Positions 16,525-25,753 of a stretch of 64,000 nucleotides of DNA are shown here, piece by piece. The stretch's first letter is position 1. Each line of letters begins with the position of its first letter. Position numbers and translations under genes: made by a program. The notes beneath the pieces were generated by a model. The model worked only from the letters and a program-made list of their open reading frames with translations, did no database searches and had not been told where the DNA came from. This stretch comes from Cytophagaceae bacterium ABcell3 (GTDB taxonomy: Bacteria > Bacteroidota > Bacteroidia > Cytophagales > Cytophagaceae). The stretch spans positions 1,324,584-1,388,583 of the forward strand of contig CP133159.1 in NCBI GenBank assembly GCA_030913385.1, given 5' to 3'.

Positions 16525-16587
16525 TTAACCCAAATTATGCATTGGCTCTGATCAAGTGTTTCATGCCTGTTGCATAATTCGGGTTTA
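16525..16587. repeat. Dispersed palindromic element, copy B
   Basis: Arms AACCCAAATTATGCA (16527-16541) and TGCATAATTCGGGTT (16571-16585) match with one mismatch around a 29-nt loop. The arms are the same as the ends of the MITE-like element at 1869-2007, so this is a short, internally deleted form. It lies between convergent genes and may help termination. Confidence 0.65.
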
Positions 16588-16609
16588 GTTATATGCTAGC
16601 TACTATTTA

Positions 16610-17089
16610 TTAATAGTCTATTTTTTTATTTTCGCCAGCTTCATATTGTTGTCCTGTAACGGCAGCTTTTGCCATGCCAATCGCTTGCTTTAGTTTGCCA
16701 GAAGGCGCATCCCAATATTCGGCTTTGTCTACTTCTACCCTTATGAGGGCAATGTTTTCGTCCTCTTTTCCCTTAGGGAACCATGCTTTCAAGACTGGGC
16801 TCCATAGTTCTTCTATCTTGTTCTGGTCTTTGATGGTAGCAGCGTGACCGCTTACTGAAATATATGTTTCGCTGTCTCTGTCCATGAAGTTGATATTGAC
16901 ATGGCCATCATGTTCTATTTCTTCAGTTTTGGGTGCATTGGCCTGGGTAAAGAACCACATTACACCTTCGTCTTCCATTTTTGACAATGACATAGGGCGG
17001 CTTCTTAGCATGCCATCATTGTCTATAGTGGTCAACATGGCTATTTTGATGTCTTTTACTAGGCCTTTTAATTTTTCGTGCTTCTCCAT
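16610..17089 (-). CDS. Pyridoxamine 5'-phosphate oxidase-fold protein (general stress protein 26-like)
   Basis: 159 residues from Met at 17089 (MEKHEKLKGLVKDIKIAMLTT). An upstream in-frame ATG at 17158 would add 23 residues, but a GGAGGG stretch at about 17104-17109 (minus strand AGGAGGG) favours the inner start. The split-barrel flavin-binding pattern is visible: IAMLTTIDNDGMLRSRPMS, VMWFFTQANAPKTEEI, HVNINFMDRDSETYISVSG and ALIRVEVDKAEYWDAPSG. It is likely an FMN- or F420-type reductase or binding protein of the 'pyridoxamine 5'-phosphate oxidase family' associated with stress in many bacteria. The substrate is unknown. Confidence 0.75.
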   Translation of the reverse strand: MEKHEKLKGLVKDIKIAMLTTIDNDGMLRSRPMSLSKMEDEGVMWFFTQANAPKTEEIEHDGHVNINFMDRDSETYISVSGHAATIKDQNKIEELWSPVLKAWFPKGKEDENIALIRVEVDKAEYWDAPSGKLKQAIGMAKAAVTGQQYEAGENKKIDY

Positions 17090-17274
17090 ATCTCTATTTC
17101 TTTTCCCTCCTATATAAACAACAAAACCTAAGAGCTCTCTGTTTAGTTGGCGCTTCATTAGTGCAGGTTTACAGGGATCATTTGTGCAAAAGCTTGAAAT
17201 TATGCCTGATCGTTTGTGCTGGTGATTTTTTTCTGTGCGTAGGAGGCTGGGTATAGAAATAGGCTTTGACTGTA

Positions 17275-19050
17275 TTACTCTTGGCCCTTATCGTTCAGGA
17301 CGAAGGTAAAACGTGTGCCATAACCATGTTTGCTGGTGCAGTGTATTCGTCCGCCTAGTTTATTTATGGTGTATTTTACAAGGTAAAGCCCAAGTCCTGA
17401 GCCTTGAGATAACTCTGTGCCTCGGAAAAACATATTGAAAATACGTTTTTTTTGTTTTTCTTTTATGCCTGTCCCGTTGTCTTCGACATGGACTTTTATG
17501 CCATTTCCATACTTTTTTACAACGACAGATACTTTTGAAGGCCTTGCTAATTTTCTACGATACCTGACTGCGTTTTCCAACAGGTTGCTGAAAATAATAT
17601 GTAGGAAAGTTTTGTCTGTATTGAAGGTGTTTATGTTCTGAACCGAACATGAAAATTGAATGTCTTCAGCTTCAGGTACTGATCTTAAGGCTTCTAGCCA
17701 TGCCTCGTGGATAAAAGCATTTAGTTTAATGGATTCTTTTATTGGCAGCGATTGCCTGATTTTAGCCACATTAATTAAAAGATGCACCGTGTCACTCAAT
17801 TTCATACACCTTTGATTGATCATGTCAAGGTACTTAAGTGATGTCTGGTCTTGCACTTCATCTTTGCCAATCATGGTTAGCCCTTCAATAGATGCTAGCG
17901 GGCCTTTTAAGTCATGGGATGCCTTATAGATAAAAGTGTTTAGTTCTGAATTGGTTTGCTTCAGTATTTTTTCGTTTTCCCTTAACTTTTCCTCGTATAT
18001 TTTTCTTTCGGTTATGTCTGTGATCAGGCCTTCTATGAAAATGAGTTCGCCGCCTTTGTTGAAAACGGGCTTCCCTTGCTCCCAAAACCATTTTAGTATG
18101 CCATCGGCAGTGGTTGCCTTATATTCAACTTCATAGGAGCTTTTGCAATTAATGGCTTTGGTGACAGCCTCTACTGTCTCTTTTTTATCGGAAACGTGAA
18201 TCAAATCTGTGAAGCATACTTTATTGTTGTAAGCAACTGCCGAAGGTGGATATCCGGTCAACGCATGGCAACCTTCGCTGAGGTAGATCATGGTGCGACA
18301 TTTGTCGAACAAACTGCGAAATACCATGGCAGGCACATTGCAAGGCAGGTTTTCTGGCTGAGACTTTTCGTCGGATTCTGTATAGCTGTCTATTGGCTTC
18401 CAATAGCTACGGATTTGGTTTTTGTTTTCTTGAGATGAATTGATGGATACTTCCATCCATAGGTAATCTCCGAAAGGCTTTTTTAATCTGACTCGGGTGG
18501 TAACTGGCTGCTTGTTGACCAAAACTGGTTGCAAAGCATGTGTGAAAAAGTACTCCCTGTCGTCTGGGTGCAGATGCTTGAATAGGTCGTTTAAGATGTA
18601 TTCTGAAAACTGTAGTCCGACCTTGTCAGGAATACCTGATAGTTCTAGTACTTTCCCAGTTAAATCGTGCGTGGCTGTGAAATTATTTAAGAAACATTTT
18701 TTCCCTTCAATGCTCGACTCAATGTCATTGCTTATAAAGACAAAGTAAAATTTGTTTTTTGTATTCGCCTCAGAACTGACCAAAAGGGTGCCGTTGCCCC
18801 AGTAGGGAATTGAGACAGCCGTTTGAGTGCTCGCACCTGGTTTTAGGTTCAGGAGGGTTGTATGCGAGATAACGCCTTTTAATGCGGGTAAACGCTCTAA
18901 AAGGTTATCTCCAGGTTTTAATTCTTGCGATAGCTGGTGCGTAAATTGATTGACTTCTTTTACGTTTAGTAATAAGTCAGTGGCTAGCACAGGTAGGGAA
19001 GAATTTTTTTCTATAAGATTAAGCAGGGTATTTTGTAACTGCTTTTCCAT
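17275..19050 (-). CDS. Cytoplasmic PAS-domain sensor histidine kinase
   Basis: 591 residues without an obvious TM segment. An N-terminal region of about 240 residues looks like PAS-type folds (FVFISNDIESSIEGKKC; PDDREYFFTHALQPV). A clear PAS/PAC follows at about 250-355 (TMIYLSEGCHALTGYPPSAV, WFWEQGKPVFNKGGELIFIEGLITDITERK). A short coiled coil leads to HisKA, with the phospho-acceptor His379 in SHDLKGPLASIEGL, and to HATPase_c (N box NLLENAVRY, G1 VEDNGTGI, G2 GSGLGLYLVK). No response regulator is adjacent, so it is an orphan kinase. The organisation resembles cytophagal PAS kinases. Confidence 0.85.
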   Translation of the reverse strand: MEKQLQNTLLNLIEKNSSLPVLATDLLLNVKEVNQFTHQLSQELKPGDNLLERLPALKGVISHTTLLNLKPGASTQTAVSIPYWGNGTLLVSSEANTKNKFYFVFISNDIESSIEGKKCFLNNFTATHDLTGKVLELSGIPDKVGLQFSEYILNDLFKHLHPDDREYFFTHALQPVLVNKQPVTTRVRLKKPFGDYLWMEVSINSSQENKNQIRSYWKPIDSYTESDEKSQPENLPCNVPAMVFRSLFDKCRTMIYLSEGCHALTGYPPSAVAYNNKVCFTDLIHVSDKKETVEAVTKAINCKSSYEVEYKATTADGILKWFWEQGKPVFNKGGELIFIEGLITDITERKIYEEKLRENEKILKQTNSELNTFIYKASHDLKGPLASIEGLTMIGKDEVQDQTSLKYLDMINQRCMKLSDTVHLLINVAKIRQSLPIKESIKLNAFIHEAWLEALRSVPEAEDIQFSCSVQNINTFNTDKTFLHIIFSNLLENAVRYRRKLARPSKVSVVVKKYGNGIKVHVEDNGTGIKEKQKKRIFNMFFRGTELSQGSGLGLYLVKYTINKLGGRIHCTSKHGYGTRFTFVLNDKGQE

Positions 19051-19502
19051 TAAAAATTATATCTTTTATTTAAAATGTGAAAGTAATAATTTTATATTTA
19101 TTTTACTAAAAAAAAGGTAAATAAACATTACTTTTTTGCTTTTCTATTTGTTTTACTAGGATTTGCCTTTTGAAAATGTATTTTTTAATAAAATTTGTTA
19201 GTGTAATTTTTACATAGTATGTTTTTAAAAATTGCCAGTGTTGATCTAAAAATCATGTTTGTACTTTAGTTGTTATGGAAACGAAATCAATTGGTTAGAA
19301 AAAATGTGCCTTGCCTTAGAATAAAAGCCAACAGTTAGTTTGTTAACGATAGCTATAGTCTGATCTTTAAACTTCAGAATTCTTTTTTTATTGTTGAAGT
19401 TCAATACTATATGCTTAAATTGTATAGGTAAAGTTTGCTACTATGCATTGAAAGTTAACACCTGATGTTCGTAGTTTTGCCAATAATTTTTACTCATTAT
19501 GG

Positions 19503-19573
19503 TTAAACCTGAATATGCATTAGAACTTTCTTTTGCCCCTCATAACGAAATCTAATGCATAGTCCAGGTTAAA
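19503..19573. repeat. Dispersed element, copy C
   Basis: TTAAACCTGAATATGCATTAGA and, in inverted order, TCTAATGCATAGTCCAGGTT. Between them is TTTTGCCCCTCAT, the reverse complement of the interior of copies A and E, so this copy is inverted relative to those. It lies in a 642-bp AT-rich gap (19051-19692). Besides this and the promoter, I see nothing there; 19060-19500 is low-complexity A/T sequence. Confidence 0.65.
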
Positions 19574-19600
19574 GCAGTCATTCAACACCTTCAGAAATCC

Positions 19601-19633
19601 TTGCTTGTATATCCAATGTACCTCTTATATTTG
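19601..19633 (+). promoter_or_regulatory. Bacteroidota-type promoter for the deacetylase-symporter operon
   Basis: TTG (19601-19603) and a perfect -7 box TATATTTG (19626-19633) about 22 bp apart, 60 bp before the ATG at 19693. Confidence 0.5.
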
Positions 19634-19692
19634 CGTTATCTAAAGGAGTTATAGTTAATGTTGTATTTTTTAATAAATCATCCCTCTTATTC

Positions 19693-22176
19693 ATGTCGTT
19701 GAGTTTTCGTTTGGCAACAATATTATATTTGTTTGCTTTTTCGCTATTAGCCCAACCTTTACATCAAAAGGATGGGGTACAATTAAAAGAGGAGCTTAAA
19801 AAATTGACGGTAACGGGTACCGCTTTGTATCTAGCTGCTCATCCTGATGATGAGAATACCGGCCTTATTGCTTATATGGCCAATGAACTTAAAGTTAGGA
19901 CTGCTTATTTGTCCTTGACTCGTGGAGATGGAGGGCAAAACTTGATCGGCTCAGAACAGGGCGAAGAGCTAGGTGTTATTCGTACTCAAGAGTTATTAGA
20001 AGCTAGGAAGACTGATGGGGGAGAACAATATTTTACCCGGGCCTATGATTTTGGATATTCAAAGTCGGCTGAGGAGTCTATGGATATTTGGGGAAAAGAC
20101 AGTGTATTGGCAGATGTAGTATGGATTATCAGAAATCTCCAACCTGATGTTATTATAACGCGTTTCCCGGGTTTCGAAGCTTACGGTCATGGGCACCACA
20201 CGGCCTCTGCCTTGCTGGCACAAGAGGCTTTTTTTGCAGCAGCCGATCCAGAGCAGTTCCCTGAACAACTGGAGCATGTAAATGCTTGGCAAGCCAAACG
20301 TTTGTTATATAATGCTAGCCGCTGGTGGAATCCTGATTTGGAGGCATATTATGAAAAAACAGGAAAAAAACACATTAAAGTAGATATAGGTGTGTTTAAT
20401 GCCCCGCTGGGTTGCTCATATACTGAGATTGCAGCCAATAGTCGTACTAAGCATAAAAGTCAAGGGTTTGGCACTACACCTACCAGGGGAGCTTATACAG
20501 AATATCTCGAACTGACAGAGGGAGAGCCAATGGAAGAAGGGATTATGGATGGTGTCGATCTTTCTTGGGATAGGGTAGAAGGTGGAAAAAAAGTGAGTAA
20601 TCTTTTGAAAAGGGCATTGCGGAAATTTGATACCGATAAACCTCATGAATCACTTCCGTTGCTTGTTCAAGCACATAAAGAGCTTGGCAAGCTTTCACAA
20701 AGTAACCCTATAGTGGCTTATAAGATAACTCAGTTAGAAGACTTGATTGCAGGCTGTGGTGGATTTTGGATGGAGGCTTTTGCCAATAACTATTATATCA
20801 GCCCAGGTGGTGAATTAAATATAAATACAGGTTTTTTAAACCGCTCTGGAGTTTCTGTTATATTGGAAAAGATAGCCTTGCCCGAAGTCGGTTTTTCTGA
20901 GTCTATAGGTTTAGAAGTCGGTAATGTGATGCATAATCAGGAGTTTGTTTTTAATGTTCCTTTAGATAAAATGTATTCTCAACCTTATTGGCTAGAACAT
21001 GACCGTACAGGGGGACTTTTTGATGTTAGCTCATATGATAAATTGGGTTTAGCGGAAGGAGAACCTGCTTTTTCGGCTGTTTTTACTTGTAGCATTGAGG
21101 GGGAACCTTTTGAGTTTTCTGTGCCTGTGCTGTATCGGTGGAATGACCCTGTAGATGGCGAAAGTTTTCGTCCGGTAGAGGTAACACCGCAAGTTGCTGT
21201 CAATTTCACTGAACCATCTTATATCTTTGGTAGCGACGGTGAAGAACAGATAGAGGTACGTGTGAAAGCACTTATGCCTATGCAGGTTGGAGAGGTGTCT
21301 GTCCAGGTACCTGATGGCTGGGACATAAGTCCTAAAAGTATTCCTGTCAATATTGGTAAAGCTGGGGAGGAATGGAAGATTTCGTTCTCGATAACTGCGC
21401 CTGAGGACGAGGCTCATGGATACCTTGAGGCCATTTTTCGAACCAGCCAAGGCGAAATACTTGATAAATCATTGGTGAGTATTTCATACCCCCATATTAA
21501 TACCCAAACTATTTTTCCCAAAGCCGAAACCCCTATAGTTAGGGTGAAAGTAGAAAAAGGAAATGAACGAATCGGCTACATTATGGGGGCGGGCGATAAG
21601 GTACCTGAAATGTTGAAGAACATAGGTTATGAGGTGGAGCTTATTTCTGACGCCCAGTTAAAAAGTGGTGACCTCTCGAAGTATGATGTTGTGATAGCTG
21701 GTGTACGTGCCTTTAATACTAAAAGCGAGCTGAGTTACCTAAATAGTGTGCTTGTTGATTATGTCCGGGACGGAGGTACATTTATTGTTCAGTACAATGT
21801 TAGCCGTGGTTTGGTAACGGAGGAAATAGGGCCATATCCTTTTGAAATAACTCGAGACCGGGTAACTGTGGAAGATTCTCCTGTTCGTTTTCTCCAGCCA
21901 GAGCACCCTGTGCTAAATACCCCCAATAAAATTACCATGCAGGAGTTTGAAGGATGGGTTCAGGAACGTGGTTTGTATTTTGTAGGAGAGCGTGATGTTC
22001 GTTATGAGTCTGTACTTGCCTTTCAAGACCCGGGGGAGGACTTTTTAGACGGCGGGTTGCTTCTCGCAGAACATGGTCGTGGTAAATTTATTTATACAGG
22101 ATTGTCATTTTTCCGGCAGTTGCCTGCTGGGGTGCCTGGTGCATATAAACTGTTTGTTAATCTTATTTCATATTGA
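19693..22176 (+). CDS. Secreted PIG-L family deacetylase with C-terminal ThuA/GATase-like domain
   Basis: 827 residues. Signal peptide 1-20. The PIG-L (LmbE) domain spans about 42-300, with the metal and catalytic motif AHPDDE at 49-54 and HGHH at 166-169, as in N-acetylglucosaminyl deacetylases. The middle (about 350-600) is beta-rich, and the C-terminal part (about 620-827) looks like a flavodoxin/GATase-like fold (YDVVIAGVRAFNTKSEL, HGRGKFIYTGLSFFRQLPAGVPGAY). This multidomain secreted form occurs in Bacteroidota. The substrate is probably an N-acetylated sugar or peptidoglycan-like glycan; that is inference. It begins an operon: the next ATG is 1 nt after its stop. Confidence 0.85.
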   Translation: MSLSFRLATILYLFAFSLLAQPLHQKDGVQLKEELKKLTVTGTALYLAAHPDDENTGLIAYMANELKVRTAYLSLTRGDGGQNLIGSEQGEELGVIRTQELLEARKTDGGEQYFTRAYDFGYSKSAEESMDIWGKDSVLADVVWIIRNLQPDVIITRFPGFEAYGHGHHTASALLAQEAFFAAADPEQFPEQLEHVNAWQAKRLLYNASRWWNPDLEAYYEKTGKKHIKVDIGVFNAPLGCSYTEIAANSRTKHKSQGFGTTPTRGAYTEYLELTEGEPMEEGIMDGVDLSWDRVEGGKKVSNLLKRALRKFDTDKPHESLPLLVQAHKELGKLSQSNPIVAYKITQLEDLIAGCGGFWMEAFANNYYISPGGELNINTGFLNRSGVSVILEKIALPEVGFSESIGLEVGNVMHNQEFVFNVPLDKMYSQPYWLEHDRTGGLFDVSSYDKLGLAEGEPAFSAVFTCSIEGEPFEFSVPVLYRWNDPVDGESFRPVEVTPQVAVNFTEPSYIFGSDGEEQIEVRVKALMPMQVGEVSVQVPDGWDISPKSIPVNIGKAGEEWKISFSITAPEDEAHGYLEAIFRTSQGEILDKSLVSISYPHINTQTIFPKAETPIVRVKVEKGNERIGYIMGAGDKVPEMLKNIGYEVELISDAQLKSGDLSKYDVVIAGVRAFNTKSELSYLNSVLVDYVRDGGTFIVQYNVSRGLVTEEIGPYPFEITRDRVTVEDSPVRFLQPEHPVLNTPNKITMQEFEGWVQERGLYFVGERDVRYESVLAFQDPGEDFLDGGLLLAEHGRGKFIYTGLSFFRQLPAGVPGAYKLFVNLISY

Positions 22177-22177
22177 T

Positions 22178-22300
22178 ATGAAAGAAACAGAGGATAAACC
22201 CCCTTTAATGGGAAGCTGGAAAAACTTATACTGGTTTGTAATAGGCTTTCTTGTTTTTCAAATGCTCATATTTTATTGGATAACAGAATCGTTTAGGTAG
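22178..22300 (+). CDS. 40-residue single-TM protein preceding a sodium:solute symporter
   Basis: MKETEDKPPLMGSWKNLYWF begins this peptide, followed by a hydrophobic stretch (about residues 17-35) and a short ESFR tail. It starts 1 nt after the deacetylase stop and ends 2 nt before the symporter start. Small TM proteins directly before SSS transporters recur in Bacteroidota, and the topology suggests an accessory or stabilising subunit. Function is inferred from context only. Confidence 0.7.
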   Translation: MKETEDKPPLMGSWKNLYWFVIGFLVFQMLIFYWITESFR

Positions 22301-22302
22301 TT

Positions 22303-24006
22303 TTGAACAATATATTAAGCACAATAGACTGGGTAGTTTTACTGGGGACTTTGCTTTTCATTGTCTTTTATGGGGCATTTAAGCATAAGGCTAGTAAGAA
22401 TATGGAAGGTTACCTGATGGGAGACCATGATATGAAGTGGTATACTATTGGTCTTTCCGTTATGGCCACCCAGGCAAGTGCCATTACTTTTCTGTCTACT
22501 CCTGGCCAGGCCTATATTGACGGAATGGGTTTCGTGCAATTTTATTTCGGGCTTCCTTTGGCTATGGTTTTCTTGTCAATTTTTGTACTGCCCATTTATT
22601 ATCGTTTGAAAGTTTATACCGCTTATGAGTTTTTAGAAAACCGGTTTGATTTAAATACGAGGCTTTTAGCAGCGTTTTTGTTTCTTTTGCAGCGTGGGTT
22701 GGCGGCAGGTATTACCATTTATGCTCCAGCAATCATTCTTTCTTCGATCTTAAATTGGCCACTGAACCTCACAAATCTCCTTATTGGTATACTGGTTATT
22801 ATTTATACAGTATCAGGGGGGACAAAGGCGGTAAGTCAGACGCAAAAACAGCAAATGGCTGTTATTTTTGCTGGTATGGTGGTGGCCTTTTCTATCATTG
22901 TATCGCTGCTCCCGGACAATGTGTCTTTTGGCGGTGCTATGGAAGTGGCAGGAACCATGGGGAAGCTTGAAACCATTGATTTTTCCATTGACTTGGAAGA
23001 GCGGTATACCTTTTGGTCCGGAATAACTGGTGGCCTTTTTTTGGCTTTGGCATATTTCGGAACAGACCAGTCTCAGGTGCAAAGATACCTATCCGGGCGA
23101 TCAGTTACGGAAGGAAGGTTGGGACTCCTGTTTAATGGTATGTTAAAAATACCTATGCAGTTTTTTATTCTTCTGACAGGGGTCATGGTATTTGTGTTTT
23201 ATCAATTTGTCCAGCCTCCTGTCCACTTTAATGATGTTGGACTTCAAATGGTGAGGGAAAGTGCTTATGCCGATAGCCTGAAGGGGTTAGAGCAAGAATA
23301 CCAAGCAAACTTTGAGCGAAAAAAAGCTGATATCGAAGAAATGCTTGAGCTTTCTGCCATAGATGCAAAAAATGCAGCAGAAGAGAAAAAGAAGGTTATC
23401 AATAAGTATGAATCCCGTAATAATGAAATAAGGGAACAGGTAAAAGGGTTGATCTCGTCTGTAAATCCAGACGCTGAAACCAAGGATGCCGATTATATTT
23501 TCGTGACCTTTATTATTAACTACCTTCCCACAGGTGTTATTGGTTTGTTGCTTGCCGTTATTTTTTCAGCCGCCATGTCATCAACAGCAGGTGAGTTGAA
23601 TGCCCTTGGGTCTACAACAATAGTAGATTTTTACAAAAGGGTGGTAAAGCCAGACGGTAGCGACCAACATTATTTGATGATGTCTAAGCTTTTTACTGCA
23701 TGTTGGGGTTTTCTTGCTATTGGGTTTGCTTTTTTTGCCTCCTTGGTAGACAACCTGATACAAGCGGTGAATATCCTAGGGTCGATATTTTATGGTACCA
23801 TTTTAGGGATATTTGTAGTGGCATTTTTCTTCAAATGGGTTAAAGGCTTGCCGGTTTTCATTGCGGCAATTATTTCCCAGATTTTTGTCATTGTCTTATA
23901 TTGGGCTTCAGATATTGGTTTTTTGTGGTTTAATGCATTTGGTTGCCTTAGTGTAATGCTACTTAGCACGCTAATTTCTTTTGTTTTGAAACAAAATGAA
24001 AGGTAA
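22303..24006 (+). CDS. Sodium:solute symporter (SSS family)
   Basis: 567 residues beginning at a TTG codon 2 nt after the preceding gene. The first in-frame ATG would remove the first helix, so TTG is preferred. About 13 TM helices. SSS landmarks are present: SVMATQASAITFLSTPGQAYIDG, GLPLAMVFLSIFVLPIYYRLKVYTAYEFLE and FGTDQSQVQRYLSGRS. An extra hydrophilic coiled-coil segment of about 80 residues (about 320-400, rich in Glu/Lys/Ala) sits between helices, which is unusual for the family. Substrate unknown; the upstream deacetylase suggests a sugar or amino sugar released by it. Confidence 0.85.
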   Translation: MNNILSTIDWVVLLGTLLFIVFYGAFKHKASKNMEGYLMGDHDMKWYTIGLSVMATQASAITFLSTPGQAYIDGMGFVQFYFGLPLAMVFLSIFVLPIYYRLKVYTAYEFLENRFDLNTRLLAAFLFLLQRGLAAGITIYAPAIILSSILNWPLNLTNLLIGILVIIYTVSGGTKAVSQTQKQQMAVIFAGMVVAFSIIVSLLPDNVSFGGAMEVAGTMGKLETIDFSIDLEERYTFWSGITGGLFLALAYFGTDQSQVQRYLSGRSVTEGRLGLLFNGMLKIPMQFFILLTGVMVFVFYQFVQPPVHFNDVGLQMVRESAYADSLKGLEQEYQANFERKKADIEEMLELSAIDAKNAAEEKKKVINKYESRNNEIREQVKGLISSVNPDAETKDADYIFVTFIINYLPTGVIGLLLAVIFSAAMSSTAGELNALGSTTIVDFYKRVVKPDGSDQHYLMMSKLFTACWGFLAIGFAFFASLVDNLIQAVNILGSIFYGTILGIFVVAFFFKWVKGLPVFIAAIISQIFVIVLYWASDIGFLWFNAFGCLSVMLLSTLISFVLKQNER

Positions 24007-24109
24007 TATAGAATACTAGTCTAATTTTGTACACGGTCTGGTAAATAGCTTGTTTTAGCTTAGTTTCGGTATTTTTTGTTTCTTTAAATAAGAACTAATA
24101 AACGTTTTT

Positions 24110-25504
24110 ATGTCATCTGATCCTCCAAAAGATAATTTTGATAAAAAATCAATTCCTTATAAAGAGGGTTTTAAAACCTGGTTTCGCATAGCCCTTTATA
24201 GCTTTGGAGGTCCGGCGGGTCAGATTGCAGTTATGTTTAAGATTTTGGTTGAGGAAAAGAAGTGGATCAGTGAAAGCCGTTTTCTTCATGCCCTTAACTA
24301 TTGTATGCTTCTTCCTGGACCTGAGGCGCAGCAGTTGACTATATACATAGGCTGGCTCTTGCACAAGGTAAAAGGGGGCGTTACTGCTGGGGTTCTTTTT
24401 GTGCTTCCTGGATTTATATCCATATTGATACTTAGTTTACTTTATACAGGGTATAGAGATACAGACTATGTACAGGCCATTTTTTATGGTATAAAACCGG
24501 CGGTAATGGCCATTGTACTACAAGCTGTTTTTAAAATAGGAAACAAAGCCCTGAAGAATGAGGTTATGGTTGTCCTTGCTGCTTTAGCTTTTATTGCCAT
24601 TTTTTTCTTTGATATTCCTTTTCCGTTTATTGTCATTTTCGCTGGGCTTGCGGGATACATTGGCGGTCAAGTATGGGAGCATAAGTTCTTGGTCATCAAA
24701 GGTCATGAAGCTACAAAGCAAGTTGATGTACAGCAATATTTTATTGATTCAGTTTTTACAGAGAGGTCTGTTCGGCCTTCGTTTATATCATCTCTAAAAA
24801 CAACTATTTTTTGGCTCGCACTATGGTTGCTTCCTATCGGTGTTATAGCTTTAGTGTTAGGTCGCGACAATATTTTCGCTGCCGAAGCCATTTTTTTCAG
24901 TAAAGCTGCCGTCGTAACCTTTGGTGGCGCTTATTCTGTATTGGCATTCATAGCCCAGCGTGCGGTAGAGGTTTACGAATGGTTGCAGCCTGGCGAAATG
25001 TTAGATGGTTTGGGTATGGCAGAAACCACGCCAGGCCCCCTGATTCAAGTTGTACAGTTTGTTGGTTATATGGGTGCATGGCGGCATGCCGGAACGCTCG
25101 ATCCTGTAGTCGCAGGAGTGTTTGCTTCTTTTCTGGTGACTTGGGTCACTTTTATTCCTTGCTTCATGTTCATATTTTTAGGGGCTCCCTATATTGAATA
25201 TTTGCGGGGCAATAAAATCTTGAGTACCGCTTTGTCTGCTATTACGGCTGCCATTGTAGGGGTTATTTTAAATCTGGCGGTTTGGTTCAGTATCCACACA
25301 CTTTTTGAAGATGTACGTGTTTGGGAAGGCTTCGGCATGTCTGTGGATGTGCCTGTGTGGGATACTATAGACCCTGTTGCCTTTTTTATTGCCGTTGCTG
25401 CCTTTATTGCCATCTTTAAATTTAAAGTGAGTATTTTTAAGGTCTTGGGAGCGAGTGTTGTGGCTGGGCTTATATATTTTCTCGTTCCTCAAATAATTTT
25501 ATAA
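24110..25504 (+). CDS. chrA: Chromate transporter (CHR family, long form)
   Basis: 464 residues, two homologous halves as in long ChrA. The N half has the GGPAGQIAVM motif (about 32-41) and LNYCMLLPGPEAQQLTIYIGW. The C half has FGGAYSVLAFIAQRAVE, the MAETTPGPLIQVVQFVGYMG motif and further helices. The family exports chromate and probably other oxyanions. The gene is separate from the symporter operon (103-bp gap) and no arsenic/chromate regulator lies nearby, so a physiological role other than chromate resistance is possible. Confidence 0.85.
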   Translation: MSSDPPKDNFDKKSIPYKEGFKTWFRIALYSFGGPAGQIAVMFKILVEEKKWISESRFLHALNYCMLLPGPEAQQLTIYIGWLLHKVKGGVTAGVLFVLPGFISILILSLLYTGYRDTDYVQAIFYGIKPAVMAIVLQAVFKIGNKALKNEVMVVLAALAFIAIFFFDIPFPFIVIFAGLAGYIGGQVWEHKFLVIKGHEATKQVDVQQYFIDSVFTERSVRPSFISSLKTTIFWLALWLLPIGVIALVLGRDNIFAAEAIFFSKAAVVTFGGAYSVLAFIAQRAVEVYEWLQPGEMLDGLGMAETTPGPLIQVVQFVGYMGAWRHAGTLDPVVAGVFASFLVTWVTFIPCFMFIFLGAPYIEYLRGNKILSTALSAITAAIVGVILNLAVWFSIHTLFEDVRVWEGFGMSVDVPVWDTIDPVAFFIAVAAFIAIFKFKVSIFKVLGASVVAGLIYFLVPQIIL

Positions 25505-25633
25505 GTTCTAGCTTAAATTGTCTGTCAGCTACTGATTGTTGTTGATAAAAGCTTCCTTGTTCGTAATTTTTCCTGTCTCTATTATCGGTTAATATGGTTT
25601 TATATTTAAAATTTTTAACTTTTTTGTATAAGA

Positions 25634-25730
25634 TTTTAAGTATACTTAAAACTTTTATTATTTTTAGATAAAGTTTTAAGTATGATTAAATATTTTGTTA
25701 GTTGTTGGTGGAGTTTTAAGTATGCTTAAT
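25634..25730 (+). promoter_or_regulatory. Three palindromic operator-like sites, 40-bp period
   Basis: The motif TTTTAAGTATNNTTAA starts at 25634, 25674 and 25714, exactly 40 bp apart; a further 40 bp leads to the ATG at 25754. The first copy is a perfect 18-bp palindrome (TTTTAAGTATACTTAAAA). The bases between copies differ. Helically phased (about four turns) palindromes directly before a gene suggest cooperative binding by a dimeric regulator, possibly autoregulation by the ATPase gene or its locus. Confidence 0.65.
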
Positions 25731-25753
25731 TTTAGTTGTATAAATAATTTTGT

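Noticed and set aside
25634-25730. Small CRISPR-like array (three repeats, equal spacing)
   Set aside because: Repeats are only 16-18 bp, palindromic, degenerate, directly at a start codon, and no cas gene is near. An operator array fits better.
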